This document shows positions 58,501-64,000 of a DNA stretch of 64,000 bases, piece after piece. Under the pieces are notes generated by a model. That model made no database searches, had not been told where the DNA came from, and saw only the letters and a list, made by a program, of their open reading frames with translations. Source of the stretch: Pholiota molesta (taxonomy: Eukaryota > Basidiomycota > Agaricomycetes > Agaricales > Strophariaceae); the NCBI GenBank assembly GCA_014925825.1, contig JACGCK010000011.1, forward strand, positions 434,001-498,000, written 5' to 3'. Positions within the stretch are counted from its first letter, which is position 1, and the number at the start of each line of letters is the position of its first letter. A program made the translations under genes and the position numbers.

Positions 58501-59172
58501 ACATCGATGTTGACGAAGCGCACACCTCTGCAGACATTGATACGACCATAGGTGAAGATGTCGAAACCAGTCCGTCAAGCAGCACTGGCAAGGACTCCCA
58601 CCGTCATCTCCTCCCGCGCCTTCCAGTCCGATGCTCTTACCTGAAGCAGCAGACGACGATGGATGGACGAACTGCCAGTCGCCACCTCGGACAGCGAGAC
58701 AGACATGGATATGACGCCCAGCGACAGCGATGCAACCGCCGACAGTCCCGCCGATTTCAATGAGCAGCTCGCAGATGCATTCGCCAACGATAGCTTTCCT
58801 TCATTTGACCCTACGGCGGACTCGGAGCCAAATTCATCGAATATGATGGATATCTTTGATCAGTTCACGCACCTTAACTCAGAACCAGGTACTGACGAAA
58901 CCTTCCCGTCGATGGGGGACTCTGTTGAATCAGATATTGAGTCCATATTCCAAAATGGCCTAGATGGAATCGACTTTACAGAGTTTTGGGAAACCTTCAA
59001 GCCTCTGGTGAATAACAATGCTCAAGTCGCGTCGCACGAGGACGGCAACGGCGAGGGCAATGGCGTCTTCGACACGAGTAAAGGGGAAGCGAATTTATCG
59101 CAATTCAACGAAATTGACCACGTCAAGTTGGCCGACGAGATGCAAGCACTGCTGAGTGGGTGTTTGATGTAG
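55532..59172 (+). CDS. Spt21/Ams2-like histone-gene regulator (multiple frameshifts)
   Basis: N-terminal domain like the Spt21/Ams2 family, which controls histone gene transcription: TSLRVLYTINSSPQYILARS, NPLYANVLLKTCLDTICRSS, RDFSLYVLDPLES, VAVGLGLMSWALTADDSD. Two introns join ALRE to TMAMKRPAW and NQ to SLPSSSSGPSSTIDLTRETL. Beyond about 57090 the protein is disordered but still coherent across frames: VVIVDKENVNPVVSRKPSGK, VVRKRTLSDL then MDEKEFGKNKGKGK, VVPAWARTSTSTQPRLSEEA QRALEE, TPKTPTRERYHMRRTPGQEN, KTPLPGVLTSPLGNRKKAKL and an acidic end with DIESIFQNGLDGIDFTEFWE. At least six frame changes separate these, several equal to a lost base (for instance the T-run at 57392). No GATA finger was found. 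Confidence 0.62.
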
Positions 59173-59594
59173 CTGAAAACCGCTTTGATGATTCTTTTTG
59201 CATCGTAAGTAAAGAATTATGCCTTCATATCGCTTTCGATGAGTTCTAAATTATTTTTATCAGGCGCTATCTTTGCATTACTTATGCTATCTTTTCGTTT
59301 TCGTTTCAATCTCGCACATTTACAACATTTTACAGCATCCAGAGACATTGCATCCATATCATCTCATCCACTTGTATTCATACACTCGCGCTACATTTCC
59401 TGACACCCTTTCATAACGAAACGACGACCGATCGGCAATTCCCTCCTCACTCGAAGTGGACGGAATCACACGCATTTATTTATTTGACGTTAAGCTTCCT
59501 CCAAAGGGGTGCAAATTCATAGACTCTTTCTGACATACCATTTCTTCCATCTCAGTTCATACATACGCGAATTACATCCACACAGTAAATTAAG
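59173..59594. other. Intergenic, convergent 3' ends
   Basis: Spacer between the Spt21-like gene and the carbonic anhydrase gene. T-rich, no gene seen. Confidence 0.45.
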
Positions 59595-60827
59595 TCAATG
59601 CGATCCAAAATCCCATGTCTTGTCCGGTTTTGAACTATCTCGGTGGAAGTTTTTTGCAGCAGCCACCGCGTGGAAAGGAATACGAGGAATCTCCTTGCCT
59701 GGAGGACCGAAAGACACATGAAGATCGTGCACTTCGCCAGTACCCTCATCGTAAACAAGGCCATGTACGAAGACGTCAATATGGTCCTTATCCGTCTTGG
59801 CATGTCGAGAGTGGGCTTGTTTTAAGACGCTGTTTCGGCGGAGCTCTTTTACGCTTTTCTTGACGTTTTCTTCTACTAGAGCGCGGAACCCAGCTATAAT
59901 GTCGAGTAAGCACCAAAGCCGTTTACCAAGGAGATGACTACACACGATCATTAGCGGGAGGAGCGGTCTTGATACCGTCTGGAAGTCCTCTGCGAGGCAT
60001 GCGAGAGTCGCGCAGTATTACAATCTCCCTCCTACCATGAAGGTGAATCAGAGATTTACATGGATTTTGTGTAGAAAGCTTACCTTCTCGTTCTGGCATA
60101 CAGGTCCGAGATGGGCTTGATCCAAGACTTGATCTGACGGCTGGCTTGATTTGACTCCCGCGTAATAGCCATCTCGACGCCTTTGCATCCGTAGTGACCC
60201 AGGACGAAGATATGTTGGACATGTCCAGATTCTATGGCATATCCAATGGCGGCGTCTCTGCAAGTTAATTGTGAGCAAAAGGCCAATTGACTCGCACTGT
60301 AAATTATACATACGAGCTTGGATCGTTCGAAGAGTATTGATTTCCAATATTGTTATGCGACATGACAGATCCAGCTGGGGCATTGAAAATAGTGGCAGGA
60401 CTCATTCTGTGGATGGAAACCAGTCAATCAACGCAGAAATTATATCTAAGAACTCCTACGTACCTGTTGTCCGAACATCCTAGAAACATGAACGAAGGGT
60501 CTTTGGTACGGTCAGAATTAGCTCTGAGGGTTATTTTCTGATTTACATACTCTCGTCGATGGTGTTTGCAGCTTGCAACCGCGCAGTCTTCCGGAATTGG
60601 TTGTTTCCGGTGTAGAGATCCTGTAATGTGCGCGATGTTCTCCCAGTGGAATTAGAAGCGTGGTCGAGAACAGTTTGGGCATCCCGAGTATCTAAGTGAG
60701 GTCCTGCAGTCTTCGTCGGAATGTTATGCGCAGCAGTAAGATGTAGCGCCAAAGGATGACCAGAAATCGAGTCGATAGATATGAAGAGCGTAAGCATGAG
60801 AATCGTGAAGAATTGGGAAATAAACAT
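59595..60827 (-). CDS. Beta-carbonic anhydrase-like protein, secreted
   Basis: Zinc enzyme family interconverting CO2 and bicarbonate. The ATG at 60827 begins a clear signal peptide (MFISQFFTILMLTLFISIDS then ISGHPLALHL). The zinc site is readable across short introns: FMFLGCSDNR (Cys ligand and the Asp-Arg pair), ATIFNAPAGSVMSHNNIGNQ and, as His and Cys ligands, HIFVLGHYGCKGV. Later parts give SWIKPISDLYART and FRALVEENVKKSVKELRRNS, a helix, and the terminal strand HIDVFVHGLVYDEGTGEVHD. The family usually has CSDSR and HxxCGG; here CSDNR and HYGCKG occur. A second in-frame ATG at 60914 would hide the signal peptide, so 60827 is preferred. Cytosolic and mitochondrial forms are more usual in fungi. 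Confidence 0.82.
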
Positions 60828-61458
60828 GATATAATCGTTAGTATGGGGTTGTAAAGTGGCACCAGGCCAATATAGAGTGAGCGAGCCAGCGCCTACAGAT
60901 GTTGTGCAGTCCAAGCTGTGAAATGAACATCGGGCTGTGGGGTAAGCAGGTACGCACTGCCACTTCGTGACGCCAGCGTCGAGGTCCGAATGGGGTAAAT
61001 ACTGTACCTGGGTCCGGATGCGTTTATTAAAAGCAAATCAAAACACACACCAATATCACACCAAAACCTCAGTGGGGGTAAAAGGAGGATAAAGGAGTAC
61101 TAGGAGTAAGCACACCAGATCATAGTACAAGGAAATGGATAATGGTATTATTTTACCAAATCTAAACATGCACTGACATCAAACTTACAGTCAATTTATA
61201 GTGCTACATAATATTGAAGTGTTCAAAATCGGATACTTGATTCTGTCAAAACGAAATTGCAGCGCGCAACTAGGGATCAGCTATTCGGGGCGTACGATAC
61301 TGAGCTACGACAGCATATCACGCTATGTACTGAAATATATATAATGGGAACAACTATTGACGTGACTGGGAATCACAATCAAGTTGCGTAAGAAGGACGG
61401 ATCACAGAACACTCCACGGTAGAGGGGAGGCGGTTGACATCATTTGCGAGCTCCCAAA
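60828..61458. other. Intergenic
   Basis: Contains the promoter of the carbonic anhydrase gene and the 3' region of the next minus-strand gene. A/T-rich around 61140-61350. No gene or repeat recognised. Confidence 0.45.
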
Positions 61459-62456
61459 TTATATAGAAAAAATCAAGATCACGAAATATGTGAAGCCTAA
61501 AACCAGGACGCGAGCCAAACGGAGCGCGTCCTGATCCTTGGCTAATAACACTCCCATATCATAAGACAAGATATATTCGACAACCCTATATATTGCCCTG
61601 ATAAAGAGCATCGGGGAAACAAATTTGGCAACCTGCCCGAGCATAGCCTAAAAGCCGTCAGATACTTGCGTTTTGCTGATACGAAAAAACTTACTGCATC
61701 AGCCTTAGAGCTTGTCTTGAATTTCATCCACGTCCAAACAGATGATATGGCGATGTTGACTACCAATGCAAACAAAAGTCCTAGCTCTGCACGTTGGATC
61801 GCAAGGAGTTGATAATATGCTTTGACAACATCCACCGACGAGTTTGAAGAGTACACCGATCGAAGGAACCCATTGACCATGATCACGGCTAAAAACGCGA
61901 CAAGGACCAGTCCATCAACGATGGCTTTGTATGTATACAGGTGTAATTCTGGCGAATCGCGACCAAATCCAATGCGTTGACGGTGGTAAATAAGGGCGAT
62001 CATCGCGAAACAGATAAAGAAGTCGGAAAGCTCGTCAACGATCGTTCGTCCAGCCAAAAACGCGTCGGTAACCGGCTTCAGTTCGAAATCATTGAGAGTG
62101 TATACGACCCAAACGGTTGAAAGGATATAGTACGCGAGTGCGGAGGACGCAGCGAGGAAAACGATGCACGCGTGAATGCTTCCAGTACTAAAGTCCAGAC
62201 CTTCCTCAGCTGGTTTATTGCGCCGGCCAATGTTACGAAGGGCAGTAATGGCCTTGAGAAGCGCAGAAAATCCTTGTAAGAGTGTGAGCAGTCCGAAGAT
62301 GATGTAGAACACGAAAGTTGCGGAATGGATTGGTGTAAAAATCAACTGAAAAGCCTTTTTCGTATTATGAGTCGGAATACGTGCTTGACCAAGCGTGATG
62401 AGGGCGGTTAAAAAGATAAAGAGTGTGAGGTGAGAGCGAGTGTGGGGAATCTTCAT
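61459..62456 (-). CDS. Multipass membrane protein with signal peptide, unknown function
   Basis: Begins with a signal-like segment (MKIPHTRSHLTLFIFLTALI then TLGQARIPTH). Hydrophobic spans follow: ATFVFYIIFGLLTLLQGFSA, IHACIVFLAASSALAYYILS, DFFICFAMIALIYHRQ, AIVDGLVLVAFLAVIMVNGF and ELGLLFALVVNIAISSVWTW. One intron (GTAAGT..TTTTAG, about 61645-61694) joins SKADA to AMLGQVAKFVSPMLFIRAIY, then a last span (VLVLGFTYFVILIFSI) ends the protein. About 300 residues and seven or so spans, an arrangement reminiscent of receptor-like fungal proteins, which is only topology. I do not recognise the family. Confidence 0.72.
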
Positions 62457-63340
62457 ATTGGATCGTCCAGCGGTGAGTTGGCGGGGAGAAAAAGAGAATA
62501 GACGATTATTAGCTATACGACTTCCAGGCGCTTATAAAATGTCGAGTTGACGCCAAGAAATCATAGAGTTCATCCTAACTTCCTTGCTCACCGGAACCTT
62601 GGCAGGGAAACCTCAAGCATATTGGTTATGTTGAACGATTATTTAGTACTCGCGACGCGGCATAAAACGGAGTTCATGTCATGCAGAGCCCAGATCCACG
62701 CGAATGCCAAGACATGGTGAGATACTGGCTGATTAGTAGTGTGAGCGCTTGTGGGAGTCACAATCGCTAGCCTGAGGTTGACTCGGATTCAATTCGGATT
62801 GAAGTCATTTCCAAGTCATTTCAGGAGATACTAAAGTGGTGACTTTTTGGTGAATTCGTTCGTCATTCTTGAATCTTACTTATATCAGAAAGTGCTGTGA
62901 ATCAGGTTGAATTTTAAAAAGGAAAATATGAAGAAGATTTACGGACATTACACTGGCATCAGCAGCTTGAACAAGAACCAAATCATAAGCGCGGTCTCCT
63001 AGCTTCTTGAGGACTCGCAGTCGGGCAGAAAGACTTTCTTTTTCAGGGGCCAGTATGCCTGGCTCCAGCTGTCTACAGCGTGGCAACATCCCTATGTTGC
63101 AATCTATTCAAAATTCATTGATTCAGCACAATCAGCGTTCACCGTCCGCAACGTAGAAAAGAGCGAGAAAAAAAAGAACCCGGACTTCAAGCATATGATA
63201 CGAAGAGCTCGTGAGAGTACAATTCAGAGACGCAGCGGTGTGAGCAAGTATGTCAAGCATTACATAATCGCGATCATCAGGAGTATCCCTTGAGCGCTGA
63301 CCTCGACCTGCACATAGCAGTGAATCTCGAACACCCTTAG
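62457..63340. other. Intergenic with a possible gene fragment
   Basis: Spacer between divergent genes. On the minus strand, 62940-63090 encodes a protein-like segment (ILAPEKESLSARLRVLKKLG then DRAYDLVLVQAADAS) bounded by an acceptor-like CAACATAG and donor-like GTAATG, which looks like one exon of something, but I found no partner exons. Not called as a gene. Confidence 0.35.
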
Positions 63341-64000
63341 ATGTACCACTCAGACATGCTCAGCGAGAAGGCTAAAGGCAAACAACGAGCAATCGACCCA
63401 TTCCTTGATGTGTCCGCCACCCACAGCGCTGCAGCCGCCGCCGCACCTGCCCCAGAGGAAACCTCGCGCGAGCTCGTCGTACGCTTCACCGAAGGCGCGC
63501 CTGATTTAACTATCACCGTCCACAAGAGGGACTCGGTGCGGGATGTGAAGAAACATGTGCGTGTCCTGCCTCTCAACTTGCACCCGCTCGCTCATACAAT
63601 GATGGCCTCGTGTCCAGATCCGCGATGCACGTCCAGAGCTGCACAATCGACGGCTACGGTTGATCCACTCCGGCAGACTACTCACTGACGGAACATTTCT
63701 TTTCTCCTGGTTGACCGTGCTAGAAGAACGCCAGCAGCGCGCGAACGCGCCTGATGCAGAAACACCGAGTACGGCGACTGCTGCGCCTACCGCGCCAGCG
63801 AAGGCCAGCAACACGACATGGATACACTGCTCGGTAGGGCCTGCTATGGACCCGAGCGAATTAGAAGATGATAATGCCGTACAGGTGAGTTGAACTTATG
63901 TCTTTGTTATATTCAGCGTTGTAACATCACCGCTTCGCTTTAGACCGCTCAGCTACAACCTGCGCGTGGATTTGATAGGCTAGCATCTGTTGGGTTCTCC
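63341..64000 (+). CDS. DSC3: Dsc3-like subunit of the Golgi Dsc E3 ubiquitin ligase (partial)
   Basis: N-terminal part only; the gene runs off the window. From the ATG at 63341 (or MLSEKAKGKQRA at 63356) it reads a short Ala-rich lead, then a ubiquitin-like domain: SRELVVRFTEGAPDLTITVH, KRDSVRDVKKH, and after a 59-nt intron IRDARPELHNRRLRLIHSGR, LLTDGTFLFSWLTVLEERQQ. Then WIHCSVGPAMDPSEL and a second intron at about 63893. This ubiquitin-like fold with HSGRLLxDG is the N-terminal domain of fungal Dsc3 (DUF2407); the transmembrane C-terminal half lies outside. The Dsc complex activates SREBP-type factors and degrades membrane proteins. Confidence 0.8.

Noticed and set aside
1..64000. Transposons, CRISPR arrays, secondary-metabolite cluster
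   Set aside because: No reverse transcriptase, transposase, terminal repeats, spaced direct repeats, or adjacent polyketide/peptide/terpene synthase genes were seen; the lone glycosyltransferase has no pathway neighbours.

Overview
This 64 kb window is a euchromatic chromosome segment of a filamentous basidiomycete, most likely an Agaricomycete. Evidence: dense genes on both strands, many 45-65 nt GT..AG introns, GC-rich coding sequence with AT-richer spacers, and characteristic families (a bZIP with a GRKKDLTIPPTR lead, an Ksp1/Ran1-type kinase, an AP-4 epsilon-like adaptin, Spt21/Ams2-like and Dsc3-like proteins). No CRISPR array, operon, rRNA, convincing tRNA or intact transposon is visible. 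All function calls are by reading motifs; no database search was made.

Layout. 0-10 kb: 3' part of a PHD-like zinc-finger protein, a family-1 glycosyltransferase (-), the DNA primase small subunit PRI1 (+), ribosomal protein RPL12 (-) and a Pho80-type cyclin (+). 10-19 kb: a Ksp1/Ran1-like kinase (-), the U3 snoRNP factor UTP6 (-, frameshifted in this sequence) and a very glutamine-rich protein (+). 19-33 kb: GOT1 (+), an FHS-type sugar MFS transporter (-), a small unknown protein (+), RACK1/Cpc2 (-) carrying a U24-like C/D snoRNA in an intron, a nucleoside hydrolase (+) followed by a decayed tandem copy, an amino-acid permease (-) and a bZIP factor (+). 33-45 kb: the Bub2-like RabGAP (-), two ankyrin+MYND paralogues (+) flanking a sphingoid-base-phosphate phosphatase (+), and an AP-4 epsilon-like adaptin (+). 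46-64 kb: a conserved unknown protein (+), two copies of a mitochondrial-type membrane protein (one a relic), Mediator Med1 (-), a multipass membrane protein (+), an Spt21/Ams2-like histone-gene regulator (+, many frameshifts), a secreted beta-carbonic anhydrase (-), another multipass membrane protein (-) and the start of a Dsc3-like ubiquitin-ligase subunit (+).

The genes are mostly unrelated housekeeping functions rather than a cluster. The two most informative observations are the intronic U24 snoRNA in RACK1, the same host-guest pairing known from yeast ASC1, and a recurrent pattern of one-base frameshifts, nearly all equivalent to a lost base and often at homopolymers. These cut through genes expected to be essential (UTP6, MED1) as well as paralogues, so many look like residual sequencing errors. 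The second nucleoside hydrolase copy (in-frame stops, an internal deletion) is a real pseudogene. I did not find a convincing new multi-gene system.
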